Shown here piece by piece: positions 18,513-28,051 of a stretch of DNA of 64,000 nt. The notes under the pieces are model-generated. The model did no database searches and was not told the origin of the DNA. It worked only from the letters and a program-made list of their open reading frames with translations. The DNA is taken from NCBI GenBank assembly GCA_963742035.1, contig CAVUKH010000002.1, forward strand, positions 310,001-374,000, in the 5' to 3' direction. How positions within the stretch are numbered: the stretch's first letter is position 1; the number at the start of each line of letters is the position of its first letter. Both the position numbers and the translations under genes were made by a program. Origin of the DNA: Bog-473 sp963742035 (GTDB lineage: Bacteria > Actinomycetota > Acidimicrobiia > Acidimicrobiales > RAAP-2).

Positions 18513-19979
18513 CTAGTAGACGAGCGCCAGGTCGTCCTCGTCCTCATGGGACGAGTCCAGCGCTGCGGTGGTGGATGGGGCGGACCCGGGTGTGCCCGAG
18601 TCGTCGTCGGGATCGGGCATCAACTTGGCCAGTGGATCCTCACCGAGCGATCGGCGGCCGTAGCGGAGCATCAGCCAGGTGTTGGCCACCCCGAGGACGG
18701 CGTAGATCAGGTAGAAGACAACCAGCGAGATCCAGATGTCCGTCGCCGACACCGAGGCGGACACGCCGTTCTTCGTCAACATGAGCCCTTGGACGATCCA
18801 GGGTTGGCGGCCGTTCTCGGTCAGCATCCAGCCGGCCGTGTTGATCACGAAGGGGAGGATCACCATCCACGGCGCCACGCGTAGGAACCACTTCGCACGG
18901 TCGAGCCGACGGCGGTAGAGGAGCCAGGCTCCCCACAGCGCGAAGAGGAAGACCAGCGACCCTAGGTAGGCCATGACCCGCATGGACCAGTACTGAATGA
19001 AGACGTTGGGGATGTAGTTCCCCGGTCCGTACTCCTTCTGGTACTGGGCGTTGAGGTTGTTCAGTCCCTGCACCTCGCCGTCGATGTGGTTGGTGGCCAG
19101 GATGGACAGCAAGTCGGGGACCTCGAGGATCTGGGTGGGGGTCTCGTCGTTGGGCCCACCGCCGATCTGGAAGAGGGAGAACGGGCAATGGCTGTCGCAA
19201 GTGGTCCAGAGCGCCTCGGCGGCGGCGATCTTCATCGGCTGGTACGTGCCCTCCACGACGCCGAGCTCGCTGCCGACGAAGAGGTTGAACGCGACGGTGG
19301 GCAGCAGGACCACGAGCGAGATGACCGCGGTGCGGCGGAAGGCCTCGACCTGGTTCTTGCGGTGGAGGTGCCAGGCGGACACGGCCAACATCACCGCGGC
19401 GCCGGTGACGAGGGAGGCCACGACGACGTGGGTGTAGCCCCACAAGAAGACCGGGTTGGTGAAGAGGGCCCAGATGTTGTCGAGCTGAGGCTGGTGCGTG
19501 CTGTTGTTGGTGCTGTAGCCGACCGGGTGTTGCATCCAGGAGTTGGCGGCAATGATGAACGCGGCAGAGAGCATGGTCCCGGCGGCAACCAGCCAGATGC
19601 AGGCCAGGTGGGCCTTCTTGGAAATGCGGTTCCAACCGAAGATCCAGATACCGAGGAACGTCGACTCCAAGAAGAACGCGGCCAGCCCCTCCATGGCCAG
19701 CGGTCCGCCGAACACGTTGCCTACCAGCCGCGAGTAGGCGGACCAGTTCATACCGAACTCGAATTCCTGAATGAGGCCCGTGACCACACCGACCGCCACG
19801 TTGATCAGGAGCAGCGACCCGAAGAACCGGGCCAATCGGCGATAGGTGTCGTCTCCGTTGCGATACCACGCCGTCTCGAGGAGAGCCACGAGGAAGGCGA
19901 GGCCAATGGTCACCGGCACGAAAAGGAAGTGGTAGATACTGGTGCTGGCGAACTGCCAGCGGGCCAGGTCGAGGCTCAC
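18513..19979 (-). CDS. cydA: cytochrome bd oxidase subunit I
   Basis: A 488-residue CydA. The start LARWQFASTSIYHFLFVPVTIG carries the conserved first-helix histidine, GLIQEFEFGMNWSAYSRLVGNVFG the glutamate cluster of helix III, HLHRKN the second haem histidine, and AGWMLTENGRQPWIV the quinol-oxidase signature. The moderate length suggests the short Q-loop form usual in actinobacteria. The GTG at 19979 overlaps the stop of the preceding exporter gene as GTGA, with GGGAG upstream. Confidence 0.96.
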   Translation of the reverse strand: MSLDLARWQFASTSIYHFLFVPVTIGLAFLVALLETAWYRNGDDTYRRLARFFGSLLLINVAVGVVTGLIQEFEFGMNWSAYSRLVGNVFGGPLAMEGLAAFFLESTFLGIWIFGWNRISKKAHLACIWLVAAGTMLSAAFIIAANSWMQHPVGYSTNNSTHQPQLDNIWALFTNPVFLWGYTHVVVASLVTGAAVMLAVSAWHLHRKNQVEAFRRTAVISLVVLLPTVAFNLFVGSELGVVEGTYQPMKIAAAEALWTTCDSHCPFSLFQIGGGPNDETPTQILEVPDLLSILATNHIDGEVQGLNNLNAQYQKEYGPGNYIPNVFIQYWSMRVMAYLGSLVFLFALWGAWLLYRRRLDRAKWFLRVAPWMVILPFVINTAGWMLTENGRQPWIVQGLMLTKNGVSASVSATDIWISLVVFYLIYAVLGVANTWLMLRYGRRSLGEDPLAKLMPDPDDDSGTPGSAPSTTAALDSSHEDEDDLALVY

Positions 19980-21793
19980 GGGTTGTCGCTCCCTTCTTTG
20001 AGGACGGTAGAGAGTCCCTCGGGCGAGGGGTGCCGCGTGTCGGCGCGGGGTCGGTCGTTCATCAGCTCGTCCCACCACAGGCCGGCGTAGTGACCGCCGG
20101 CCATGACGAGATCGATGTGGCTGCCGCGCTCCACGACGCGGCCCTCCTCGAGGACGACGATCTCGTCCACCCGTTCGAGACCGGCGAGCCGATGCGTGAT
20201 CAACAGTGTCGATCGACCCTCGGTGAGGGCGAGAAGATCGGCGGTCAGAGCGTCGGCGGCCGGCGGATCGAGATGCTCGCCGGGCTCATCCAAAATCAGG
20301 ATGGGGAAGTCGGCCAGCAGGGCGCGGGCGACGGCGACCCGTTGTCGCTGTCCTCCTGACAGCCGCCCACCCATCGGGCCCACCGGGGTGCGCAGGGAGT
20401 CGGGCAGCCCGGCCAACCACGGGCCGAGGCCGACCCGGGTCAGCGCACCGGCGAGGTCCTCGTCGGTGGCGGCGCGTCGCCCGACGCGGAGGTTCTCGGC
20501 CAGCGTCGTGTCGAAGAGGTGGGGTCGCTGCTCGACCAGGCCGACGACGCGCCGCACGTCGTCTGCGGCGAGGCGCTCCATTGGTATCCCGTCGAGTGTG
20601 ATCTCCCCGTCGTCAGTCGGGAGGAAGCGCACCATGAGGTCAGCGAGGGTGGACTTGCCGGCGCCGCTCGGACCAACGAGGGCGACGCGACGTCCGGGTG
20701 TCAGCTCAAGGTCGACGCCGCGCAGTGCGGCGCGCCCAGCGCCCGGATAGGACGCCCAGACATCGCGCAGGGTGAGCGTGTGCGGCGCGGCCCCAACCAC
20801 AACCGGGGTCACGGGGTCTCGCACCAGCACAGGCGCGTCCATGGCCTCGAAGACCCGAGCTGCCGTCACCCGTGAGCGCTGCAGCGCCTGGGTGGCGGCG
20901 GGCAGGGGCGAGGCCAATTCGAACGCCGCCAGCGGGACCAGGGCGAGGACGGCGAGGAGTGCACCGTTGAGCGAGCCGGCATGGGTGGCCTCGACCCCGA
21001 CCGACAGCGCGCCCCAGCTGGCCAATCCCGCCAGCGCGGTGGTGAGGCCGAGACCGATGCCGGTCGTTCCGGCACCCTGCCGGGCCACCTCGCGCAGGCG
21101 GCTGTCCGAGTCGTCGAGTCGGCCCAGCTGTTCGGCGACGGCCCCCATCACGAGCAGCTCGGGCGCGCCCTCCACGAGGTCCACCACACTCGCCGAGAGC
21201 TCGCCGCGCACCGCGGCCTGCCGGGACTCTTCCCGGCGCGCCAGGCGACCGGTCAGCCACGGGACGGCCGTGGCTGAGAGGACGAGGGCCACCAGGAGGA
21301 TGACACCGGCTTGGGGAAGGAACCACCACAGGGCAGCCACCGTGCCTGCACCGACCAGCGCAGCCACGAGGAAGGGTTGCAGCACGCGGAGTACCACGTC
21401 CTGGAGCGAGTCCACGTCGTCGACGAAGCGCGCCATGAGGTCGCCGCGGCGGAAGCCGGGGAGGCCTGCGGGGGCCACGGCCTCCAGCCGCGCGAACACA
21501 CGAACTCGAAGGTCGGCCAGCACGCGGAGGGCAGCGTCGTGGCCGACCAGACGCTCGCCGTAGCGGAGGAAGCCCCGTGAGAGTCCGAAGAACTGGACCC
21601 CCACGATGGCGAGCGTGAGCGAGGCCTCTGACGGGTGCTGCGCGGCGCGCGAGATCAGCCAGGCTGACGTTCCCATGAGAGCGATGGAGGCACCGATCGC
21701 GCCGGCACCGAGCAGCGAGGCCTCGGCCAGCCGGCGGCGCGCGGCGCGGGCGATCCCCAGGGTTCGGGCGATGCCGGCTCGTCCGTCGCTCAC
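19976..21793 (-). CDS. cydC: CydC-type ABC exporter for cytochrome bd assembly
   Basis: A 605-residue half-transporter: an N-terminal six-helix membrane domain, then an ABC domain with Walker A GPSGAGKSTLADLM, signature LSGGQRQRVAVARALL and Walker B ILILDEPGEHLD. The CydDC heterodimer exports cysteine and glutathione and is needed for cytochrome bd maturation. The GTG at 21793 overlaps the upstream exporter stop (GTGA) and its own stop overlaps the cydA start. The C/D naming follows gene order and the GEHLD Walker B variant. A fused CydDC is excluded because the stop between them is clear. Confidence 0.92.
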   Translation of the reverse strand: MSDGRAGIARTLGIARAARRRLAEASLLGAGAIGASIALMGTSAWLISRAAQHPSEASLTLAIVGVQFFGLSRGFLRYGERLVGHDAALRVLADLRVRVFARLEAVAPAGLPGFRRGDLMARFVDDVDSLQDVVLRVLQPFLVAALVGAGTVAALWWFLPQAGVILLVALVLSATAVPWLTGRLARREESRQAAVRGELSASVVDLVEGAPELLVMGAVAEQLGRLDDSDSRLREVARQGAGTTGIGLGLTTALAGLASWGALSVGVEATHAGSLNGALLAVLALVPLAAFELASPLPAATQALQRSRVTAARVFEAMDAPVLVRDPVTPVVVGAAPHTLTLRDVWASYPGAGRAALRGVDLELTPGRRVALVGPSGAGKSTLADLMVRFLPTDDGEITLDGIPMERLAADDVRRVVGLVEQRPHLFDTTLAENLRVGRRAATDEDLAGALTRVGLGPWLAGLPDSLRTPVGPMGGRLSGGQRQRVAVARALLADFPILILDEPGEHLDPPAADALTADLLALTEGRSTLLITHRLAGLERVDEIVVLEEGRVVERGSHIDLVMAGGHYAGLWWDELMNDRPRADTRHPSPEGLSTVLKEGSDNP

Positions 21794-23505
21794 GTCGCCA
21801 CGTCCATCGGTGCGGGCAGCTCGACCACGCGGTCAGCGAGGGCAGCAAGCGCGGGACGGTGAGCCACGATCACGGCCGTGCGGCCGGTGATCAGTCGCCG
21901 CACGGCCATCAGCACCTCGCCCTCAGTGCGGCCGTCGAGGCTGGCGGTGGGCTCATCGAGCAAGAGGAGTGGCGCGTCCCGTAGGAAGGCACGAGCGAGC
22001 GAGACGCGCTGTCGTTCCCCGGCCGAGAGCCCCGTCCCACCCTGGCCCAACACGGTGTCGGCGCCGTGCGGCAGGCGCTGCACCACCTCGGTCAGGCCGG
22101 CTGCCTCGAGCGCGGCCGCCAGATCGGCGTCCGACGCGCCGGGCCGGCCGAGCCGGATGTTCTCGGCCACCGTGCGCGCGAAGAGATGGGGCCGCTGGGG
22201 CACCCAACCGATGTGGCTGCGCCAGTCGTCGAGGTCCAGGTCGGCGAGGTCCACGCCGCCGAGGGTCACGCACCCGGCATCAGGGGAGCGCAGCCCCAAC
22301 ATCACGGAGAGGAGCGTCGACTTGCCGCAGCCGCTGGGTCCGGTGATCGCCACGGTCTCTCCCGGAGCGACGACGAGGGTGACCGCGTCGAGCGCAGGGA
22401 CGCGCCGACCCGGGTAGGTCAGGTCGAGGTTGTCGAGACGGACCGCGGTTCCGACGGCCTTCGTGGCGCCGCCCGCTGGGGCGACCCCGGGCTGCTCCAA
22501 CAGCGCGAAGACGTCTTGCGCCGCCTGCATCCCGTCGGCGCTGGCGTGGTAGTTGGCACCCAGCGCCCGGAGAGGCAGGTAGGCCTCCGGAGCGAGGACG
22601 AGCACGAACAGTGCGTCGCGCAATGACATGTTCCCGTCGAGGAGGCGAAGCCCGACGGCGACGGCGACCAAGGCGACCGACACGGTGGCCAGGAGCTCCA
22701 GGATGAGGGAGGACAGGAACGTCAGCCGGAGGGTGGCGAGCGTGGTCGAGCGGTAACGATCGGTCACGTCGGCAATGGACCGGGCCTGGGCCTTGGCCCT
22801 CCCGAAGACCTTGAGGGTTGGCAGCCCGGCCACCACATCGAGGAAGTGGCCGGCCAACTTGTGGAGGGAACGCATGCGGGCCATGGTGCGGTCCCTCGTG
22901 GTGGCGCCGACCAGGGCCATGAAGACCGGGATGAGGGGCAGGCTGACGGCAATCAGCACGGCGCTCACCCAGTCCGCCCCCGCCACGACGGCGATGATGG
23001 CGACGGGCACGATCACGGCCAAGAACAGCTGGGGCAGGTACCGGGCGAAGTAGCCGTCGAGGGCGTCGATGCCCGTCGTCATGAGGGTGCTGAGCCGTCC
23101 CGGGTCGTTCCGCTCGAGCCCGGCCGGCCCCAGCGCGGCGACGTGTTCGGCGGTGGCCTGCCGCAGCTCGGATTTGGCCGAGGCGGAGGCGCGGTGCGCC
23201 GTGCGTTCGGCGGCCCAGGCGAGCAGCGATCGACCGGCGACGACGGCCAGCAACGCGAACAGGGCACCGCGGAGCGACGCCAGTGTCTGGTGGGCGAGGA
23301 ATGCACCGGCGACGACGTGCGCGATCAGCCAGGCCTGGGCGATGAGAAGCAGAGCTGTGACGCCTCCGATGGCGACGGCCAAGACGAGGAAACGACGGGT
23401 CGTGCTCGCGTAGTGCAGGAGCCGGGGGTCAAGAGGACCACCGCGCCGTTCCTGGGCCCGATCGGAGGGGGGGTGCTCCTTGGTCGCCTGCGCTGCTGCG
23501 TCCAC
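21790..23505 (-). CDS. cydD: CydD-type ABC exporter for cytochrome bd assembly
   Basis: A 571-residue half-transporter, first gene of cydDCAB. Membrane helices include FLVLAVAIGGVTALLLIAQAWLI and FLAVIVPVAIIAVVAG, and the cytoplasmic motif HFLDVVAGLPTLKVFGRAKAQ is typical of CydD. The ABC domain has Walker A GPSGCGKSTLL, signature LSAGERQRVSLARAFL and Walker B LLLLDEPTASLD. The GTG at 23505 with AAGGGG upstream was chosen; the open frame continues upstream but runs into the divergent Rieske gene. The order exporter-first, oxidase-second is opposite to the common cydABDC order. Confidence 0.92.
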   Translation of the reverse strand: MDAAAQATKEHPPSDRAQERRGGPLDPRLLHYASTTRRFLVLAVAIGGVTALLLIAQAWLIAHVVAGAFLAHQTLASLRGALFALLAVVAGRSLLAWAAERTAHRASASAKSELRQATAEHVAALGPAGLERNDPGRLSTLMTTGIDALDGYFARYLPQLFLAVIVPVAIIAVVAGADWVSAVLIAVSLPLIPVFMALVGATTRDRTMARMRSLHKLAGHFLDVVAGLPTLKVFGRAKAQARSIADVTDRYRSTTLATLRLTFLSSLILELLATVSVALVAVAVGLRLLDGNMSLRDALFVLVLAPEAYLPLRALGANYHASADGMQAAQDVFALLEQPGVAPAGGATKAVGTAVRLDNLDLTYPGRRVPALDAVTLVVAPGETVAITGPSGCGKSTLLSVMLGLRSPDAGCVTLGGVDLADLDLDDWRSHIGWVPQRPHLFARTVAENIRLGRPGASDADLAAALEAAGLTEVVQRLPHGADTVLGQGGTGLSAGERQRVSLARAFLRDAPLLLLDEPTASLDGRTEGEVLMAVRRLITGRTAVIVAHRPALAALADRVVELPAPMDVAT

Positions 23506-23601
23506 CGTGCCCCTTCTTCTAGTACGCCACCGCCATTGCTGCACGCTCGTCGCGCCGCCGCGCTCTTGACGTCGTCCTTCCGGGCACAGCAGGGTGGCGC
23601 C

Positions 23602-24624
23602 ATGACCCGAGCGCTCACCAACACCGACCCCGCGCTCCGCCGCTGCTGGCACCCGGTGGCGCGCTCCCACGAGGTGACCGAACGGCCACACGGCGTGATG
23701 TTGCTCGGGGAACCGTGGGTCTTGTACCGGTCGGGTGGCGCGGTGCGGGCCTTCGCCGACCGCTGCCCGCACCGGCACTGCCCGCTGACGCTCGGCCACT
23801 GCGAGGGCGGTGTGCTGCAGTGCGCCTACCACGGGTGGCGTTTCGACGGAGACGGCCGCTGTATCGAGATCCCGGCGCTGGGTGCCGGAGCGACCGTGCC
23901 CCCGAGAGCGCGGCTGACGGCCGCCTCCGGCGTGACCGAGGCGCACGGTATCGTCTTCCTCGCTCCCGAGGCGCCCGTGGCGCCACTCGGCCCCATGCCG
24001 GAGGCCGATGACGGGGCGTTCCTTGAAGGCCGGCTCCCGACGCTGCGAACCCGGGGGTCGGCGGGCCTGCTGGCGGACAATTTCCTCGACATCGCGCACT
24101 TCCCCTTCGTCCACGCCGGTACCTTCGGCACCGACGAGGCGGCCGAGATCGCGCCGTTTGCAGTTGCCCGTGAGGGCTTGTCGTTCACCCTGGTCTACGA
24201 GCACCCCTTCGCCCACCGAGAGGACCCCGGCGTGGCGGCAGGGCTCCGCCCGCTGGTCCAGACAAGGCGTCTGACCTACCAGCTGTGCGCTCCGTTCCAC
24301 CTCCGGCTCCGTATCGACTTCGTCGACGCGGGCGGCTCCAACGTCATCGGCTTCTTCATCCAGCCGGAGACCGACGAGTCCTGCCGGCTGTTCACCACCC
24401 TCTGGCGAGACGACCTTGACGGCAACACGGAGCGCATGGCCGAAGCGGTGGAGTTCGAGCTCGCGGTGCTGCGCGAGGATCTCCGGATTCAAGAGGCGTT
24501 CCACGCACTCGAGCTTCCGCTGGACCCCACCGCGGAGATCCACACCAGGGCCGATCGTGCCACGCTCGAGTTGCGCCGCGTGTTGGGCGACCTGGTGTGC
24601 GCTGTTGAGGAGGGCGTCGCATGA
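23602..24624 (+). CDS. Rieske non-haem iron oxygenase, large-subunit type
   Basis: A 340-residue oxygenase of the VanA-like type. The Rieske [2Fe-2S] cluster ligands are in CPHRHCPL and CAYHGWRF (C-x-H ... C-x-x-H) at about residues 54-80. The mononuclear iron site is DNFLDIAHFPFVHAGTFG, giving the bridging Asp and two His ligands. Such enzymes hydroxylate or demethylate small organic molecules and need a reductase, which is not adjacent. The last codons overlap the upp start as ATGA, an unusual pairing. It is divergent from cydD across 96 bases. Confidence 0.9.
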   Translation: MTRALTNTDPALRRCWHPVARSHEVTERPHGVMLLGEPWVLYRSGGAVRAFADRCPHRHCPLTLGHCEGGVLQCAYHGWRFDGDGRCIEIPALGAGATVPPRARLTAASGVTEAHGIVFLAPEAPVAPLGPMPEADDGAFLEGRLPTLRTRGSAGLLADNFLDIAHFPFVHAGTFGTDEAAEIAPFAVAREGLSFTLVYEHPFAHREDPGVAAGLRPLVQTRRLTYQLCAPFHLRLRIDFVDAGGSNVIGFFIQPETDESCRLFTTLWRDDLDGNTERMAEAVEFELAVLREDLRIQEAFHALELPLDPTAEIHTRADRATLELRRVLGDLVCAVEEGVA

Positions 24625-25253
24625 CGGCCGTCACCGTCGTCGACCACCCCGTCCTGGCGCACAGACTGGCCCAGCTACGGGACCGGCACACCAACGGCGA
24701 TACTTTCCGCCAGCTGGTTTCCGAGGTGTCAGGGTTCCTGGCCTACGAGGCACTGCGTGACCTCGGCACCGAGGACGTGACGGTCGAGACGCCCGTGGCC
24801 GTCGATGCGCCGGCGCGGCGCGTGGGCGAGGTCGTGCTGCTGGTGCCGATCCTGCGTGCGGGTCTCGGCATGATCCAGGCCATCCAGGAGATCGTGCCGC
24901 TGACCGAGGTGGCACACGTCGGTCTGCGCCGGAACGAGTCCACGCTCCGTTCTGAGGTCTACCTGAACCGTTTGCCCGTGGACCTGAGCGGTCGGCGGGT
25001 CATCGTCTGTGACCCCATGCTCGCCACCGGCGGCTCGCTCGGCCAGGTGTGCGAGCTGGTGCGAGATCGTGGCGCGGCCGAGATCGTGGCGCTCTGCATC
25101 CTGGCCTCTGAGCCGGGCCTGGCCGCGTTCGGGGGCCAGCATCCGGGCGTGCGGGTGTACTGCACCGCCGTCGACCCGGAGCTCAACGACGCCGGCTTCA
25201 TCGTGCCCGGGCTGGGTGACGCCGGGGACCGGCTCTTCGGGCCACCGGACTGA
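24621..25253 (+). CDS. upp: uracil phosphoribosyltransferase
   Basis: A 210-residue enzyme that makes UMP from uracil and PRPP. Diagnostic parts are VVDHPVLAHRLAQLRD at the start, LVPILRAGLGM, the PRPP loop VIVCDPMLATGGSL, and the uracil-binding C terminus LNDAGFIVPGLGDAGDRLFG. Length is standard. The ATG overlaps the Rieske gene stop (ATGA), so translation is probably coupled. A cytosine deaminase and NCS1 permease 3-6 kb away would supply uracil. Confidence 0.96.
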   Translation: MTAVTVVDHPVLAHRLAQLRDRHTNGDTFRQLVSEVSGFLAYEALRDLGTEDVTVETPVAVDAPARRVGEVVLLVPILRAGLGMIQAIQEIVPLTEVAHVGLRRNESTLRSEVYLNRLPVDLSGRRVIVCDPMLATGGSLGQVCELVRDRGAAEIVALCILASEPGLAAFGGQHPGVRVYCTAVDPELNDAGFIVPGLGDAGDRLFGPPD

Positions 25254-25439
25254 ACGGCCCCGCCGAACCGGATCTCGGCCAGATCCATCCCGAAGGGTCG
25301 GTGGAGAGGCGCTCGTCAGTCGCCTGCAACTCACCCGAAGTGGGTGATGAGTTCACGCGACGGACCAGGAAAAATGCTACAGGGGATGGCCCTGGTGGAT
25401 CCACCAGGCAACGGGCCGGAATGTCGCAAGGAGATCAAC

Positions 25440-26108
25440 ATGGAGCATCCAGGGACGAAGCCCTCGGTACTTTTCGCGTACTTCACCTACACCAACCAGA
25501 CCAAGAAGGTTCTGGACCCCATGGCCGACGAGCTGCGCGACCACGGTTGTGACGTGACATTTGCGCAGATCGAGCTCACGGATCCCCGCTACGAGAAGCG
25601 ATTCGAGTCCTTCCCGCTGAAGAAGCCGTATCGGGAGATGTTCGGCATGATCCCCGCGGAGCTGCGGGACAAGCCCGTGCAGATAGCGGTCCCCGACCTG
25701 GTGACAGAACAGGAATACGACCTCGTCGTCGTGGGTGCTCCCACGTGGTGGTTGTCGACGGATGTCGCGATGCGAACGTTCATGGAGTCGGACACGGCGA
25801 AGCAGGTACTCAAAGGGAAGCCCTTCGCAACGGTCATCTGTTGCCGCCGCTACTGGAAGCACAACTTCAAGACGCTGCAGAGAAAGGGGAAGGCATGCGG
25901 TGGCGATTTCGTCGACGGCATTCACTTCGCCTACGAAGGAGGCCAGGTGCACTCGTTGCTGGCCCTCCTCAGTTACCTCGGGAAGGGCACCTACAACGAG
26001 AAGTACATGGGGATCAAGATCCCCCCGACCAATATCCAGGACTACCACCTCGAACAGGCACGTCAGTTCGGAAAGCAGCTGGCGTCACGACTGACGACCA
26101 AGTCCTAG
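25440..26108 (+). CDS. flavodoxin family protein
   Basis: A 222-residue flavodoxin-fold protein. The FMN phosphate loop is FAYFTYTNQTKKVLD near the N terminus, the second loop VVVGAPTWWLSTD and a third region FATVICCRRYWKHNF. It could be an electron carrier or an NAD(P)H:quinone oxidoreductase. AAGGAG lies nine bases before the ATG at 25440; an upstream in-frame ATG was rejected because it lacks a ribosome site and family similarity. A 186-base gap separates it from upp, so it probably has its own promoter. Confidence 0.85.
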   Translation: MEHPGTKPSVLFAYFTYTNQTKKVLDPMADELRDHGCDVTFAQIELTDPRYEKRFESFPLKKPYREMFGMIPAELRDKPVQIAVPDLVTEQEYDLVVVGAPTWWLSTDVAMRTFMESDTAKQVLKGKPFATVICCRRYWKHNFKTLQRKGKACGGDFVDGIHFAYEGGQVHSLLALLSYLGKGTYNEKYMGIKIPPTNIQDYHLEQARQFGKQLASRLTTKS

Positions 26109-26166
26109 GGATGCAACGAAACCCGATGAGACGTTCTGCGACCTCGTGACGGAGGTTCGAGGACGA

Positions 26167-27510
26167 ATGGGCCCGCTGTCGGCGACACGGTCCGGCTTCC
26201 GTCGGACGTCAATCCGGTTTGGCTTGACGACGGCACTCCTTTCCAGCTTGACGGCCATTGTGGTGTTGGGAGCGCAATCTGATTCCGCCGCCCTCCCGGT
26301 CCCGCGGCACGGCGTGGTCACGATTGCCATGGCGATGGTGGGTGACCCCGGGAACCCCTCAGTGGGCGTCGTCCAGACGTTCGGGCTGACGGGAAACCAG
26401 AGCACGAAGGTCGAACCTCCGGAGAACTCCGGGAGCACCGGCATCTACAAGAATTGCAGCGACGCTCCTCCGTCGTCGAAGCAGTGCCTCACCGTCGGAG
26501 CGGTGAGCTACACGTACGGGATCGGTGAGTTCGATACCACGGTCAGCCAGTACGTGACATTTCTCAACACGGTGGATCCGCGTGGCCGGAATACCCTCGA
26601 TCTCTATTTCGACGACATGAGCCCGACCAACTGGCCGAAATACGGCTCCATCGGGTACTCGTCGTCGGCGCCTGCAGGACAGCACTACACGGTGGCCTAT
26701 CCGGAGTGGGCCGACAAGCCGTTCAATTTCGCCAACTTCACAGTGGCAGCCCGATTTGCGAACTCACTGACCAACGGCAAGGTCCTGTCGAAAAAGCCGT
26801 CGACGTCGAACGGCTTCAGCTACGTCACCTATACGGTGCGGCTCTCGCCGAAGACCGCGACGGGGATGTACGACATCGCGAAGCCGCAGTCGGCACGGAC
26901 CAAGTCGACCGGCTTCGTCGTACCGAGCAACAACGAATGGGTCAAGGCCGCCTACTACGACCCCAAGGGCGGTGGGACCGATTCGTACTGGGCCTACCCG
27001 ACGGGCCCCTTCGACCAACCGAACATCGCCGTGCTGAACCCGACCACTGGCGACGTCGAGAACCCGTCCGATCAACCTCTGGCGACATACAACCCGAATG
27101 ACCCCGATTCCAGCGTGGACACCCCGGGCGCACCACCGGGACCCGGCCCAGACTGGTGTCCGTCGCAAGCCGGATCGAACTGCGACACTCTTCCGGCCGA
27201 CTTTCCGACGGGACTTGACCTCGAGAAGAACTACCAGACGAACGTCAGCACGGTCGGCCAGGACAAGACCCCCTCTCCCTGGGGTACCTACGACCAGGGT
27301 GGCAACGTGGTCGAGATCCTCGACACGCTCGCGCCGCAACCACCGGGGTACAACTTCCTTCGAAATTGGCACTACTACCACGGTGGGGTAGCCAATGCTC
27401 CGGCCTATCAACTGGAGATCTCGGCCTTCGGCTACGCCCCGGCGGACTTCGGAGCCCAGCGCATCTACCCATGGCTCGGTTTTCGCTTGGGCGTGATCGG
27501 AAACCTCTAG
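26167..27510 (+). CDS. secreted SUMF1/formylglycine-generating-enzyme-like protein
   Basis: A 447-residue exported protein. A basic N terminus precedes a hydrophobic signal segment (FGLTTALLSSLTAIVVLGAQ) with cleavage likely after SDSA. The mature part follows the FGE-sulfatase order: VSYTYGIGEFDTTVSQYVTFLNTV, VPSNNEWVKAAYYDPKGGG, SPWGTYDQGGNVVEILDT and the terminal YPWLGFRLGVIG. These are the C-type-lectin-like core landmarks. No oxidoreductase cysteine pair of true formylglycine-generating enzyme is evident, so it may be a binding or structural member. GAGG lies before the ATG at 26167; a GTG at 26146 would add seven residues. Lower GC and Asn/Ser/Thr richness set it apart from its neighbours. 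Confidence 0.8.
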   Translation: MGPLSATRSGFRRTSIRFGLTTALLSSLTAIVVLGAQSDSAALPVPRHGVVTIAMAMVGDPGNPSVGVVQTFGLTGNQSTKVEPPENSGSTGIYKNCSDAPPSSKQCLTVGAVSYTYGIGEFDTTVSQYVTFLNTVDPRGRNTLDLYFDDMSPTNWPKYGSIGYSSSAPAGQHYTVAYPEWADKPFNFANFTVAARFANSLTNGKVLSKKPSTSNGFSYVTYTVRLSPKTATGMYDIAKPQSARTKSTGFVVPSNNEWVKAAYYDPKGGGTDSYWAYPTGPFDQPNIAVLNPTTGDVENPSDQPLATYNPNDPDSSVDTPGAPPGPGPDWCPSQAGSNCDTLPADFPTGLDLEKNYQTNVSTVGQDKTPSPWGTYDQGGNVVEILDTLAPQPPGYNFLRNWHYYHGGVANAPAYQLEISAFGYAPADFGAQRIYPWLGFRLGVIGNL

Positions 27511-27711
27511 CGATACTCCGACCGTGGAGCACGTCGGGTTGGAGTACCTCCGTGGCTCCCCGCTCGGAGTCATCACGGCGTCCGAACCAGCCGATCCGCT
27601 GCTCGAGCGATCGCGATCATCGAACGGATCGGCCCCCGAGCACTCGTGTTGCAACGGGGATAGCATTTTGGGCGGAGCCCGACCGTGGGCTGGGAAGCGA
27701 AGGAGGCAGTC

Positions 27712-27987
27712 ATGCTGCTCATAACGGAGTACCACTTGAAGCCACACATGTCGAAGGCCGACACGAAGCGCCTCATGGATGAGTTCGGCAAGCGAGGAGC
27801 AGCGACGGGCGAGATTGCCCACTACGTCCGGGCTGACGCAAGCGGGGGCTACACGATCGGCGACGGTGAAAGCATCGACGACGCGTATGAAGCGGCACTG
27901 GCGTACAGCGAGTTCATGACCTTCACGATCACGCCGATTCTGAAGATCGACGACGCCGTTGGCCCGATCATGAGCTACCTCGGCTAG
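27712..27987 (+). CDS. small conserved hypothetical protein, possible alpha/beta-barrel
   Basis: A 91-residue soluble protein starting MLLITEYHLKPHMSKADTKRLMDEFGKRG, followed by a strand (EIAHYVRADASGGYTIGD), a helix (SIDDAYEAALAYSEF) and a last strand (MTFTITPILKIDDAV). The strand-helix-strand pattern resembles small dimeric alpha/beta-barrel proteins, but I do not recognise the family with certainty. GGAGG precedes the ATG at good spacing, which decides the start over an in-frame codon at 27685. It stands alone on the plus strand after the secreted SUMF1-like gene, with a 200-base gap. Confidence 0.65.
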   Translation: MLLITEYHLKPHMSKADTKRLMDEFGKRGAATGEIAHYVRADASGGYTIGDGESIDDAYEAALAYSEFMTFTITPILKIDDAVGPIMSYLG

Positions 27988-28051
27988 GACGCCAGCCCGA
28001 CGGCAGGCGACGTGTGGTGCCGTTCGGTTCGGGAGCGGGGAATGTGCGCGC

